This document shows, piece by piece, positions 19,894 through 31,129 of a stretch of 64,000 nucleotides of DNA (position 1 is its first letter; every line of letters starts with the position of its first letter). Both the position numbers and the translations under genes were made by a program. This DNA comes from Siphonodentalium dalli (lineage: Eukaryota; Mollusca; Scaphopoda; Gadilida; Siphonodentaliidae). A model generated the notes under the pieces. That model saw only the letters and a program-made list of their open reading frames with translations. It searched no databases and was not told where the DNA came from. The stretch covers positions 85,720,324 to 85,784,323 of the forward strand of contig CP136061.1 in NCBI GenBank assembly GCA_032622095.1, read 5' to 3'.

Positions 19894-20396
19894 TTAAAAG
19901 AATATGTACAGATAAAAGCATGTTGAAAACAATGGTTGCTGTTGGGTTAATGGTTGAAGCTGATAAGCACTCCTCCTGAACCGGTCAGGACCAGAGAGCT
20001 TAATGAGATCAGACGGGAGTTGATTCCAAATTATAGCTGTGCTGGGGAAGAATGAATGTCTAAAGTAATTTGGCCCAGTGTGGATTCGACGATAAGTGTC
20101 AGCGTTGCTATGTCTGAGTGGTTTCTGGAGGTAATCTGGAATAGTGATATCTACTTGGTTATGGACTATTTTACTGAAAAGGGATAATTTTGAGATGGTT
20201 TATCTGTCCTCAAGGGGTTTATGTTTTAATTCTTCCCTCATTTTTGACAGACATGAGAATCTTGAATAGTAATTAAAAATCCAACAGATGGCCCGATTTT
20301 GTACTCGTTCAATTTTCGTTGTGTTTTCTAAAGAATGAGGGGACCAAATTGCAGCAGTAAACTCTAACATTTGTCTAACCATGGTCTGATAAGCGG
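19894..20396 (-). pseudogene. LINE reverse-transcriptase C-terminus, one in-frame stop
   Basis: Reading from 20396, AAYQTMVRQMLEFTAAIW and KIERVQNRAICW match the thumb-side motif of non-LTR reverse transcriptases (CR1/Jockey/L2 type). After a TAA at 20202-20200 the same frame continues with LSLFSKIVHNQVD, DYLQKPLRHSNADTYRR, NYFRHSFFPSTAIIWNQLP, and ends with TAA at 19896-19894. The fragment covers the last ~167 codons. A stop lies just upstream of the first codon, so the copy is 5'-truncated. Family placement below 'non-LTR' is uncertain. Confidence 0.8.
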
Positions 20397-20504
20397 CCTC
20401 TCATCATCTTACGCACCTCCCATTTTCTTTTCTCAGAAACGACTACACTAATCTTCACTACACAGAGATAAATGATGATAAAGTCTATCTGAAGCCGCAA
20501 AAAT

Positions 20505-20625
20505 CAACAGACAGACAGGATTTCATGGCGTAGCATGCATGTCGACAGACAAACAATGATGTCATGGTGTAGCATGCATGTCAACAGATAGAACAGATTT
20601 CATGACGTAGCGCTTATGTCGTCTG
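20505..20625. repeat. three imperfect ~55-bp tandem copies
   Basis: 'GATTTCATGGCGTAGCATGC' type units, each followed by ATGTCGACAGACA or variants, occur three times. Non-coding. Confidence 0.65.
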
Positions 20626-20683
20626 TAGATTACGTGTGTTTACAATATCACTTATGGTATCCATGAAAGGTGACATACCACGC

Positions 20684-20758
20684 ATGGTAAATTTAGTGAT
20701 TCTATCCCACATAGTAGGTCAGCATCACCAAATTCAACCTCTGGGGACCTCATTCTGC
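20684..20758. repeat. GAGGTCCCC hairpin family, partial copy a
   Basis: It has AATTTAGTGATTCTA and TCTGGGGACCTCATTCTGC but only a short left arm. It is a fragment of the family best seen at 26480-26619. Confidence 0.6.
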
Positions 20759-20911
20759 ATGACCTCATCTGCTATGGGAGACAGACTCAGATTTAAGTTC
20801 CGATTATACAATGTGTCATCTGCCATTTTGGGGATATAGAGAAAAAAAAGAAATGTAATATATTTGAAGCAGTTTCTGTTGAAATTTTATAATAAAGAAA
20901 CTTTCCAGAGA

Positions 20912-21032
20912 AGATGAGGCCTAAGCAGAATGAGGTCCCCATAGGGTGAATTTAGTGATGCTAGCCCGCTATGCGGGAGAGTGTCACTAAATTCATCCTC
21001 TGGGGACCTCATTCTGCAAATGATAGGCTTGA
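20912..21032. repeat. GAGGTCCCC hairpin family, copy b
   Basis: The arms GCAGAATGAGGTCCCC and GGGGACCTCATTCTGC enclose TTTAGTGATGCTAGCCCGC. The left flank AGATGAGGCCTAA is shared with copies d and f. Confidence 0.8.
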
Positions 21033-21502
21033 TTTGATTCGTAGAGAGGCCAGCGCGTGGCCTGATCTATCAGTCCATAGATGTTGCAGTGGACGAGTCA
21101 CCACGCTTTGTGATACTTCAAGAAAAATGGGCGAGTCTAATTGTCGCCCCACATTCGTCATGAATTCGCAGAACTATAATTCTGGTGGAATCTTAGTGAC
21201 CAAACAAATCGAAAACTCAATGCTAGAAACATTTGACAAAATAGTTGATTATATTGTGTTTCTATTCCTTACGTAGACTGTACTATGCTTCTCTCATTGC
21301 ATTTCAGCCTTGTTCATGTTTTTGTAATGATCGACTGAACGTTCAATATTCATGCTGCCTTTTTCATTTACCCAAAAGCATCCATGATAACACATGTAGT
21401 TAGTACGAAAAATGAATCGGATCAGCTGAACAATAGGCTGATGAACATGTTTCTATGTTTTTATGAAATATTATTGGGAATAACTAAAATGTGTTAAACA
21501 AT

Positions 21503-24500
21503 ACAGACATGACAATTGGAACTTATTCCCTATTCCTTATTCCTTATTTTCAAAAATGTCGCTTTCGACCGATTTGACGGCATGGGTGGGTGGCCCGCCC
21601 CAAATACCACCTAGAAACACCCCGACCCCCCACCCATCACCCCCGGGGGGTGTCACCCCGAGGGGGTGAAAATGGGGTATGGACCATTGTCGAGAACGGT
21701 AAGGATTTCGACCGATTTGACGGCATGGGTGGGTGACCCGCCCCAAATACCACCTAGAAACACCCCGACCCCGACCATCACCCCCGGGGGGTGTCACCCC
21801 GAGGGGGTGAAAATGGGGTATGGACCATTTTCGAGAACGGTAAGGATTTCGACCGATTTGACGGCATGGGTGGGTGGCGCGCCCCAAATACCACCTAGAA
21901 ACACCCCGACCCCCCACCATCACCCCCGGGGGGTGCCACCCGAGGGGGTGAAAATGGGGTATGGGCCACCCACCCATGCCGTCAAATCGGTCGAAATCCT
22001 TACCGTTCTCGAAAATGGTCCATACCCCATTTTCACCCCCTCGGGGTGGCACCCCCGGGGGTGATGGGTGGCGGGGGGGGGGGGGGGGGTTCGGGGTATT
22101 TCTAGGTGGTATTTGGGGCGGGCCACCCACCCATGCCGTCAAATCGGTCGAAATCCTTCCCGTTCTCGAAAATGGTCCATACCCCATTTTCACTCCCTCG
22201 GGGTGGCACCCCCCGGGGGTGATGGGTGGGGGTTCGGGGTGTTTCTAGGTGGTATTTGTGGCGGGCCACCCACCAATGCCATCAAATCGGTCGAAATCCT
22301 TACCGTTCTCGAAAATGGTCCATACCCCATTTTCACCCCATCGGGGTGGCACCCCCCGGGGGTGATGGGTGTGGTGTCGGGGTGTTTCTAGGTGATATTT
22401 GGGGCGGGCCACCCACCCATGCCGTCAAATCGGTCGAAATCCTTACCGTTCTCGAAAATGGTCCATACCCCATTTTCACCCCCTCGGGTGGCACCTCCGG
22501 GGGTGATGGGTGGGTGGGGGGAGTCGGGATGTTTCTAGGTGGTATTTGGGGCGGGCCACCCACCCATGCCGTCAAATCGGTCGAAATCCTTACCGTTCTC
22601 GAAAATGGTCCATGCCCCATTTTCACTTCCTCGGGGTGGCACCCCCCGGGGGTGATGGGTGGGGGTCGGGGTGTTTCTATGTGGTATTTGGGCGGGCCAC
22701 CCACCCATGCCGTCAAATCGGTCGAAATCCTTACAGTTCTCGAAAATGGTCCATACCCCATTTTCACCCCCTCGGGGTGACACCCCCGGGGGTGATGGGT
22801 GGGGGTCGGGGTGTTTCTATGTGGTATTTGGGGCGGGCCACCCACCCATGCCATCAAATCGGTCGAAATCCTTACCGTTCTCGAAAATGGTCCATACCCC
22901 ATTTTCACCCCCTCGGGGTGACACCCCCGGGGGTGATGGGTGGGGGGTCGGGGTGCTTCTAGGTGGTATTTGGGGCGGGCCACCCACCCATGCCGTCAAA
23001 TCGGTCGAAATCCTTACCGTTCTCGAAAATGGTCCATACCCCATTTTCACCCCCTCGGGGTGGCACCCCCGGGGGTGATGGGTGGCGGGGGGGGGGGGGG
23101 GGGGGTTCGGGGTATTTCTAGGTGGTATTTGGGGCGGGCCACCCACCCATGCCGTCAAATCGGTCGAAATCCTTACCGTTCTCGAAAATGGTCCATACCC
23201 CATTTTCACTCCCTCGGGGTGGCACCCCCCGGGGGTGATGGGTGGGGGTTCGGGGTGTTTCTAGGTGGTATTTGTGGCGGGCCACCCACCAATGCCATCA
23301 AATCGGTCGAAATCCTTACCGTTCTCGAAAATGGTCCATACCCCATTTTCACCCCATCGGGGTGGCACCCCCCGGGGGTGATGGGTGGGGGGTCGGGGTG
23401 TTTCTAGGTGATATTTGGGGCGGGCCACCCACCCATGCCGTCAAATCGGTCGAAATCCTTACCGTTCTCGAAAATGGTCCATACCCCATTTTCACCCCCT
23501 CGGGTGGCACCTCCGGGGGTGATGGGTGGGTGGGGGGAGTCGGGATGTTTCTAGGTGGTATTTGGGGCGGGCCACCCACCCATGTCGTCAAATCGGTCGA
23601 AATCCTTACCGTTCTCGAAAATGGTCCATGCCCCATTTTCACTTCCTCGGGGTGGCATCCCCCGGGGGTGATGGGTGGGGGTCGGGGTGTTTCTATGTGG
23701 TATTTGGGCGGGCCACCCACCCATGCCGTCAAATTGGTCGAAATCCTTACCGTTCTCGAAAATGGTCCATACCCCATTTTCACCCCCTCGGGGTGACACC
23801 CCCGGGGGTGATGGGTGGGGGGTCGGGGTGCTTCTAGGTGGTATTTGGGGCGGGCCACCCACCCATGCCGTCAAATCGGTCGAAATCCTTACCGTTCTCG
23901 AAAATGGTCCATACCCCATTTCACCCCTTCGGGGTGGCACCCCCCGGGGTGATGGTGGGGGGTCGGGTGTTTCTAGGTGGTATTTGGGGCGGGCCACCCA
24001 CCCATGCCGTCAAATCGGTCGAAATCCTTACCGTTCTCGAAAATGGTCCATACCCCATTTTCACCCCCTCGGGGTGGCACCCCCTCGGGGTGGCACCCCC
24101 CGGGGGTGATGGGTGGGGGGTCGGGGTGTTTCTAGGTGGTATTTGGGGCGGGCCACCCACCCATGCCGTCAAATCGGTCGAAATCCTTACCGTACTCGAA
24201 AATGGTCCATACACCATTTTCACCCCCTCGGGGTGGCACCCCGGGGGTGATGGGTGGGGGTCGGGGTGTTTCTAGGTGGTATTTGGGGCGGGCCACCCAC
24301 CCATGCCGTCAAATCGGTCGAAATCCTTACCGTTCTCGAAAATGGTCCATACCCCATTTTCACCCCCTCGGGGTGGCACCCCCCGGGGGTGATGGGTGGG
24401 GGGTCGGGGTGTTTCTAGGTGGTATTTGGGGCGTGCCACCCACCCATGCCGTCAAATCGGTCGAAAGCGACATTTTTGAAAATAAGGAATAAGGAATAGG

Positions 24501-24526
24501 GAATAAGTTCCAATTGTCATGTCTGT
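21503..24526. mobile_element. 3.0-kb foldback transposon with internal tandem repeats, 9-bp target duplication
   Basis: The outer 92 bp (21503-21594), starting ACAGACATGACAATTGGAAC, are inverted at 24435-24526, and TTAAACAAT flanks both ends (21494-21502 and 24527-24535). Inside are GC-rich ~141-157-bp units containing GACCGATTTGACGGCATGGG: three in one orientation up to 21963, then about 18 in the opposite orientation. Seven units form a higher-order repeat of 1016 bp (compare 22064 with 23080 and 22494 with 23510). This layout matches foldback (FB-type) elements, and a 9-bp duplication is typical of Mutator-like transposons. There is no transposase. Long frames on both strands (for example 22333-22983) arise because the unit has few stops and are not genes. 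Confidence 0.85.
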
Positions 24527-24549
24527 TTAAACAATTACATATGGGAGGC

Positions 24550-24775
24550 TAAATTCACTTTTAATAATTATTTGCACCAAAAGTGCAATTATTTGTGCTT
24601 AATCACAATTATTTTCACTTAAGCTCAATTCATTGCACTTAAGCTCAATTGTGCTTAAGGGCAAATAATATAATTATGCTTTAGCACAAATAAGCTATTT
24701 ATGCTTAATCTCAATTACTTGCGTCTTGCGTTTAAGCACAATTATTTCCGCTTAAGTGCAAATAATTAAATTCAA
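24550..24775. repeat. AT-rich short palindromic repeats
   Basis: About twelve imperfect copies of AATTATTTGCACTTAAGC in both orientations occur without fixed spacing. No coding sequence. Confidence 0.55.
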
Positions 24776-25116
24776 AACCATTGCCCAACACACCCTGTTT
24801 ATATTTATTGGCACTACTCATTAGAAATTCAAACATGGGGAAACCTATTTTATTTTTGAGGAAGATCTATATTGATGGGGAATGTAATGTACATACATAT
24901 TTGCTCTAACCGGTGACGTAATTCACAGGTGTGACATTATCACTTTTATTTCACCAAGAAATCATGGCTAAGTGTGTAATAAAATGCTTTACAGAATTAT
25001 ACAGTATGTTATTCATCTACCGATACATCTTTTGGCTCATAGATAAATCGAAAAATGACGTTGATGACATATATGAAATTTAAAATCACCAATGTGCCAA
25101 ATTTAACCTGTTATTT

Positions 25117-25645
25117 GTTAAAGGTGGACTATCTCTTTGTAAACATGTATTATATAGTTACCGGGGTATAAAATATTAGATCTGAATCGAAGACTCCTCT
25201 CCGGAAATGCTTCTATTGATTAATATTAATTTTATTTTGATTATTTTGTGGTCTAAAAAGGTGTGGTTGTTTAGCTAAAGAACAATAATGGTTACTGTTA
25301 ACAGATACCAGAATTTGTATGGTGTAATTTTGTCACAAATAAACATTAATTATACTCATTATCGCTTATAACTATGGAATAAAACAATACAACAAATAAA
25401 TATGGGACATTTGACGTTCGGTACGTAGCCATAGGAACAGCCTATTGTCCTCTATCGCTATATTGTATCACCCGAATGGTCTTTTCTAACAATAGAAAAA
25501 TAAACTGTCCCAATAAAATATTCGAAATAAAATCAATATTAATTGATAGAAGCCTTTCCGGACAGGGGTCTTCAGTTCATATTTATTATTTTATACCCAC
25601 GCAACTATTTCAAATTTGTTATTTAAAGAGATAATCCATGTTTAA
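25117..25645. repeat. diverged foldback element
   Basis: The left arm contains GGACTATCTCTTTGTAAACA, GGGTATAAAATATTAGAT, CTCTCCGGAAATGCTTCTAT and TTAATATTAATTTTATTTT. The complement of 25515-25645 shows the same order with roughly one difference in four bases. It is related to 617-735. No ORF. Confidence 0.65.
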
Positions 25646-26479
25646 ACACAAAATGTTATTTATACATGCTTTCAATGTAAATGTGCAATATATATATTCA
25701 CGTCTTGAATTTATTGTCATGTTCCTGGAGTAGACATATCTGGCATTTCTGACTTCAACTATTATATACTAGCTGATGCGCCCGACTTCATCTGGAGCAT
25801 TTAAAGATTTCTCCGTCTGGCCAGAATGTACAGCGTCTGGACAAACTATTATTCAATCGGTCCAGAAACATGACCATATGAGTAAGGTCAAGGTCGCTCA
25901 AGAAATTGGACCCACCCTTATTGTTCCCGGGATCAAAGTTGGCCTACATACCAAATTTGAGTCGGATCGGTGGAGGTGCAGAAACATGCTATATGAGCAT
26001 ATATAAGGGAGGTCAATGACATGGTCGCACATGAAATTAGACCCCCCCATATACTGCCCCCGATAAAAGTAGGCCTACATACCAAATTTCAATCTATACA
26101 GAGCGCACCAGTCATGCTTCCTTTCTGACTGTAACCGGCTGGGTATATATTTAGCATGGGATTTTCTAGCAAAAATGGCGAAACCAATTCGTCAAATTTT
26201 GCTTTGAGAACAATTCTCACACTAAAACATAATGACAGAATGGAAAATCAGAGCGGTAGTTTTGTTGAAGATTTTCGCAAGCTACCCACGTGCGACCGTG
26301 TGCCTGACCTTGACCTCGCTCATATACGCTCATATAGGCATGTTTCTGGACTGATCGAACAATAGTTTATCCAAGCAGAGGCGATCACAAATAAATTCCA
26401 AAATAGCCCGGACAAAGTATTTTAAATTTAGAGAGATCTGTGTTAATGGATGTTATGTGACATGTTATGGCAGTCAAGT
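25646..26479. other. non-coding, probable retroelement 3' sequence
   Basis: The repeated phrase 'GGCCTACATACCAAATTT' (about 25941 and 26071) and the 'AGGTCAAGGTCGCTCA' context resemble 3' regions of RTE-type retroelements. Short frames here are not convincing. Confidence 0.35.
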
Positions 26480-26619
26480 CTTGAAATAGTGTGTCTGTCA
26501 TTTGCAGAATGAGGTCCCCAGAGGGTGAATTTAGTGATGCTGTCCGCATAGTGGGCTAGCATCACTAAATTCACCCTCTGGGGACCTCATTCTGCAAATG
26601 ACAGACACACTATTTCAAG
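26480..26619. repeat. GAGGTCCCC hairpin family, copy c (most complete)
   Basis: A 140-bp hairpin with ends CTTGAAATAGTGTGTCTGTC and complement, and inner arms GAATGAGGTCCCCAGAGGGT. Both outer arms are kept. Confidence 0.85.
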
Positions 26620-26749
26620 GTTTGATGGCAGTTAACCCTGTCTGTACTAAACCCACTCAGATATAATAATACACATTGGAATAGTATATTATTCATCTGG
26701 AGGGTTTTAAGCTCACCTGATACGAAGTCTCCGGTGGAGCTATAGTCAT

Positions 26750-27475
26750 CACTCCTTGTACGTCCATCCATCCATCTGTCCATCCGTCAACAATTCTTTG
26801 AACATCTTCTCCTCTGAAACCGTCAGACCGAATTGGTTCATATTTAGTGTGGATGTTCCCTAGGTGACTCTCATTCAGATTTGTTCAAATGAGGACACTG
26901 GGTCAAACAGTTGCGAAACCAGGGCCATAACTCTGTAATTCTTACAACGACTTATCAAATTTCATTGAGCCGAATGGGTTCATATTTGGTACAAAGGTTC
27001 CTTGGGGGACTGTTATTTAGATTTGTTCAAATGAGGTCACTAGGTCGAATATGGGCGGAGCCAGTGACATAGCTCAAAAAATATTTTTTTGTTAAATTCA
27101 GATTTTTGGTATTTTCAGGGCGACCTTGCTCAATTTAACAACAAAAAAACAATTTTTTAAACATGTTATAAAATTTGAAAATTTGAAAAAAGTAACACCA
27201 TTATAACATTTGCAGAGTTATGAAACTTTACTCTTTAATGAAATTATGGAAATATTACCCCCCACCCACCCCTCACAAATGGCCCAGAACCACCCCACCC
27301 TGCCATCAACAACATCCCTTCCAACCCATATCATCTACCAATTTAATTATTACCTCTTCTCACCACAGAAGCATATATATCTGCAAAGCCACAGGTCATT
27401 AATTTAGATTAGAATAATAGATGACATCTGGCTGGTTTATGTAAACATAACTGCTAGCAATTTAAAAACAAACTG
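26750..27475. repeat. ~720-bp duplicated block, copy 1
   Basis: It contains the CCATCC/CCGTC microsatellite, CAACAATTCTTTGAACATCT, GGTTCATATTTAGTGTGGAT, ATTCAGATTTGTTCAAATGA, 'GGGCCATAACTCTG' and an end near AAACAAACTGCTG. It is duplicated at 29635-30360. Inside, 27340-27392 repeats the 3' edge of the possible exon at 27739-27925. Confidence 0.75.
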
Positions 27476-27561
27476 CTGTTCCCAAGGTTAGGTGATGACT
27501 GATAGGAATTGGTTTCCCTGACATACAATGGTTCTGTGAATGGCTTAGAATTCTTCAAGCC

Positions 27562-27679
27562 TGGAAATAGTGTGTCTGACATTTGCAGAATGAGGTCCCC
27601 AGAGGGTGAATTTAGTGCTGCTACCACATACAACAGGCTAGCATCACCAAAATACACCCTCCAGGGACCTAATTCTGCT
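27562..27679. repeat. GAGGTCCCC hairpin family, copy d
   Basis: Left arm GCAGAATGAGGTCCCCAGAG and right arm CTCCAGGGACCTAATTCTGC, followed by TTAGGCCTAATCTTCTGGGA. Confidence 0.8.
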
Positions 27680-27738
27680 TAGGCCTAATCTTCTGGGAAG
27701 TATTTTAAGTATCAAATTTAATTAATACCTCTTCTCAC

Positions 27739-27925
27739 CACAGAAGCATATATATCTGCAAAGCCACGCCATGCTGTATCATACCATATTATCTCTGCAT
27801 ACTTCACCCCATTAAAATCCTTGTTTTGATCACAGCTGTAGGAGTAACACAATACAGTGGTATTGCTCTGCAAAATGTTTGTGCCATCATTAATTATCTC
27901 CATGTCAACAGGTCTCCCAGACATT
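27739..27925 (-). CDS. possible internal exon, 62 codons, product unknown
   Basis: On the - strand a segment bounded by CAGCTACCAG| (acceptor) and |GTGAGAAG (donor) is open for 62 codons (MSGRPVDMEIINDG.. to ..WYDTAWRGFADIYASV). The composition, with Trp, Tyr and Cys, looks protein-like, but I do not recognise a family. Its last ~12 codons and donor are repeated at about 27345-27392 inside a duplicated block, so the exon may belong to a duplicated or decayed gene. No flanking exon was identified, so the assignment is weak. Confidence 0.3.
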
Positions 27926-29218
27926 CTGGTAGCTGATAGTGGCTTTATGAATGGAATTTTATCCCATGTTTATCTCAGATACAAATTACCTGTTTGACAG
28001 ATGCACTGGCTCTCAAGATCATGGAAATTTTGTTAAGCCAATATAGTCAGGCATTCAAATAAATCATGTATGTCATATTCTTGCAGGGATGTCCCTACTG
28101 TGTTGGGGGGTGGTTTACAGATTTGTTCAATGTGGGGGGGTTGTTTACAGATTTGTTCAATGAAATGTAATTTTTGAGCTCACATCTTCTCTAGACTGAA
28201 TGGGTTCATATTTGGTGTGGATGTTCCATAGGTGACTCACATGCAGATTTGTTAAAATGAGGTCACTCTGTCAAATGGTTATGAGGACAGGGCCATAACT
28301 CTTGCCCTCCATAGTAATTCTTAAAAACTACTTATTCTGCTGTACCATCAGGTTGAATAGGTTCATATTTGGTATGAAGGGTCCTTGGGTGACCCGGAGT
28401 TCAGATTTTTTTCAAATGTGATCATTTGTTTTAAATGGGGTCAAAGGGGCCAAGCGAATGACAGTTTTCCTCTTAAAATGCTTCCTTCACACGGACCATC
28501 AGGTCTATTTTACTGATATTTAGTATGAAGGGTTCTTTGGTGTCTGGGATTCAAATTTATTCAGATGTGGTCACCAGATTAAATAGAGTGGGACCAGGGA
28601 CATAACTGTATGTCTCTATAGTAATACTTAAAATGTATTCTCAAGAGAGGTTGGACTATTTAGCTTACATATAGTATGGAGGATCCTTTAGTGACTGAGA
28701 TTCAGATTTGTTAACATGAGGTCAACCTGTTAAGAAATGACGGGGCTATGGGGACTTCACTTAAAACATCTACCTTGGAACTACCTGACTGATTAATCTG
28801 ACATATATATATATATGTGGTGTTTTCGGGTCCATTGATAATTGGGCTTCAAACATGTCTAAATAGTTTATAAAAAGGTGCTTGTGAGATTGGAAATTTC
28901 GAACAATTGAGAAAGTTTGAGACGTCAGTTGTGAAATTCCAACCTAAGACTTGGGAGTCTGGAGCCCGGTCAGGAGGGGATGTGTTGAGCTGGAGGGGGG
29001 GGGGGGGTGATCTGTAGTGTTCCATTGGTAATTTAAAGATAGATATTCACCGATCGACATGAGGCCTCTCTAGCCACATATCCTGTTTAGATCTACTTCT
29101 TTTAAAGTGATTATGAAAAGTTCTGACTGTTATGGTCTCAAGAGTCCCAGTCTCATCAGTCTTTGCAGTCTGGTGAGCGACCCCACAGTCTTTGACTGTC
29201 TTGTTTTATTGGCCATTG
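27926..29218. other. diverged 'GGGCCATAACTC' repeat units, non-coding
   Basis: Weak tandem units with 'GGTTCATATTTGGTATGAAG', 'TTCAGATTT' and 'GGGCCATAACTC' recur at about 28200, 28330, 28500 and 28650. There is a short tandem of GGTTTACAGATTTGTTCAAT near 28115-28160 and an (AT)n tract at 28804-28817. No gene seen. Confidence 0.5.
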
Positions 29219-29338
29219 AGGCCTAATCAGATTGAGGATGAAGTCGGTGATGCTAGCCCACCTTGCAGAATAGTGTCATTAAATTCACCTTTTGGGGACC
29301 TAATTCTGCAAATGTCAGACATACTAAATTCAGGCTTG
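29219..29338. repeat. GAGGTCCCC hairpin family, copy e (diverged)
   Basis: GAGGCCTAATCAGATTGAGG at the left and TTTTGGGGACCTAATTCTGC at the right enclose GGTGATGCTAGCCCACCTTG. Confidence 0.7.
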
Positions 29339-29634
29339 GCCATTTCATATTATGTTCTTAACCACCACTTATCCAGATGAAATCATACCCTGATTTTTCA
29401 AAGAAAAATTGAGGGGTATATATTGGATTGAATTTGTCTTCTATCTGTCAGGCCTCCATCCGTCTACCTATTGGGATGTCTATCCATTAGTCTATCAACA
29501 ATTGTTTTCGTCTCCATATTAAAGACGGAATGTGTTTATATATTTCAGTGTGCATGTTCCATAGGTGTCTCACAATCATATTTGTTGTCCCCCGAAAACA
29601 AAATTTCGGGGGACTATTAAAATAGCCGGTGTCC

Positions 29635-30360
29635 GTCCGTCCGTCCGTCCATCCGTCAACAATTCTTTGAACATCTTCTCCTCTGGAACCGTAAGACCAA
29701 ATTGGTTCATATTTGGTGGGGATGTTCCCTATGTGACTCTCATTCAGATTTGTTCAAATGAGGTCACTGGGTCAAATAGTTGTGAAACCAGGGCCATAAC
29801 TATGTAATTCTTACAACAACTTCTTCTCAAATTTCATTGGGCCGAATGGGTTCATATTTGGTACAAAGGGTCTTTGGGGGACTGTTATTCAGATTTGTTC
29901 AAATAAAGTCACTGGGTCGAATGTGGGCGGAACCAGTGTCATAACTAAAAAAAAATTGTTAAATTTATATTTTTGGCATTTTCACCTTACTCAATTTAAC
30001 AAACAATTTTTATTTTCAAGCATGTTATAAAATTTGAAAAACCATTATAACATCTGCAGAGTTATGAAACTTTAATCTTTATTCTTCTAAAATTACAGAA
30101 ATATTCCATTACCCATCCCCCTACCACATGGCCCAGACCCACCCCACCCTGCTGTGGCCTACACTCAACCAACATCCCTTCCAACTGATATCATTTCTAG
30201 CTTCCAACATTAATACCTGTTCTATTAAAGTTGCAGATATCTTTTTGTGGATAGACAGAGAGAAACACAGGTCATTAATCTAGATTAAAATAAAATGTCA
30301 CTGACAGCTTGTATAAACATACTGCTTGCAATTTTAAACAAACTGCCTGAATTCAGTGTG
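29635..30360. repeat. ~720-bp duplicated block, copy 2
   Basis: Same order of phrases as 26750-27475, beginning with a (CCGT)n microsatellite and again followed by a copy of the hairpin family. The duplication spacing is about 2.88 kb. Confidence 0.75.
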
Positions 30361-30434
30361 TCTGACATTTGCAGGTCAGATAATCATTAATAAGAGGCAC
30401 AATCTATCATGTATTGTTCAACAATGCAAATAGG

Positions 30435-30560
30435 ATGTCTGTCATTTGCAGAATGAGGTCCCCAGAGGGTGAATTTAGTGATGCTATCCCACACAGCGGG
30501 CAGGGCTAGCATCACCAAATTCACCCTCTGGAGACCTCATTCTGATTAGGCCTCATCTTC
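30435..30560. repeat. GAGGTCCCC hairpin family, copy f
   Basis: TCTGTCATTTGCAGAATGAG at the left and GGAGACCTCATTCTGATTAG at the right. Like d, it ends with AGGCCTCATCTTCTTGGAAG. Confidence 0.8.
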
Positions 30561-30740
30561 TTGGAAGTATTTATAGTATCAAATTAACATTGTTGTTAGT
30601 TACATTTCCCTTCTAGGAAGTTTATATATCCCCTAATTTGCAGAAGATGCAATTCATAATTGAGGTGTCCAATGGGTGAACATCAACTTCAACTGGGGAA
30701 CTTCAATCTTATCCCAGGTCTGCCATAGCAGTTGAGGGCC

Positions 30741-30874
30741 TTAGCGGAATGAGGTCCCCAGAGGGTGAATTTAGTGATGCTAGCCCACTTTGCAGGATAG
30801 TGTCACTAAAGTCACCATCTGGAGGACTTCATTCCGCAAATGACAGACAAACTATCACACTATTTCAAGGCTTG
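30741..30874. repeat. GAGGTCCCC hairpin family, copy g
   Basis: GGAATGAGGTCCCCAGAGGG at the left. The right arm has ACTTCATTCCGCAAATGACA and then CACTATTTCAAGGCTTGA as in copy c. Confidence 0.8.
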
Positions 30875-31129
30875 ATTGTATAATACATTGTGTTGCTTGG
30901 GGCCAGGCACATACAATGTAGGAATAGGCACACTATTTGCAGGCTTGCTCCTTTGGTGATTGTGGTTCAGATTTGTTCAATCAGGGTCACCAGGTCAAGT
31001 AGGTGCAAGGCCAGCACGAGCCCCCAAAACTCACATCAAGGATGGTGGTATACAAAGCCTATTAATTTTTGATGCAGGATTTGTATATATTATATTTATT
31101 TATATACTAGTACAGGTAATACACAATGT

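Noticed and set aside
21537-24492. Many long overlapping open frames on both strands, some over 200 codons
   Set aside because: They all lie in the GC-rich tandem array and read the same ~145-bp unit in different frames. The unit has few stop codons. No start, splice or codon pattern favours one.
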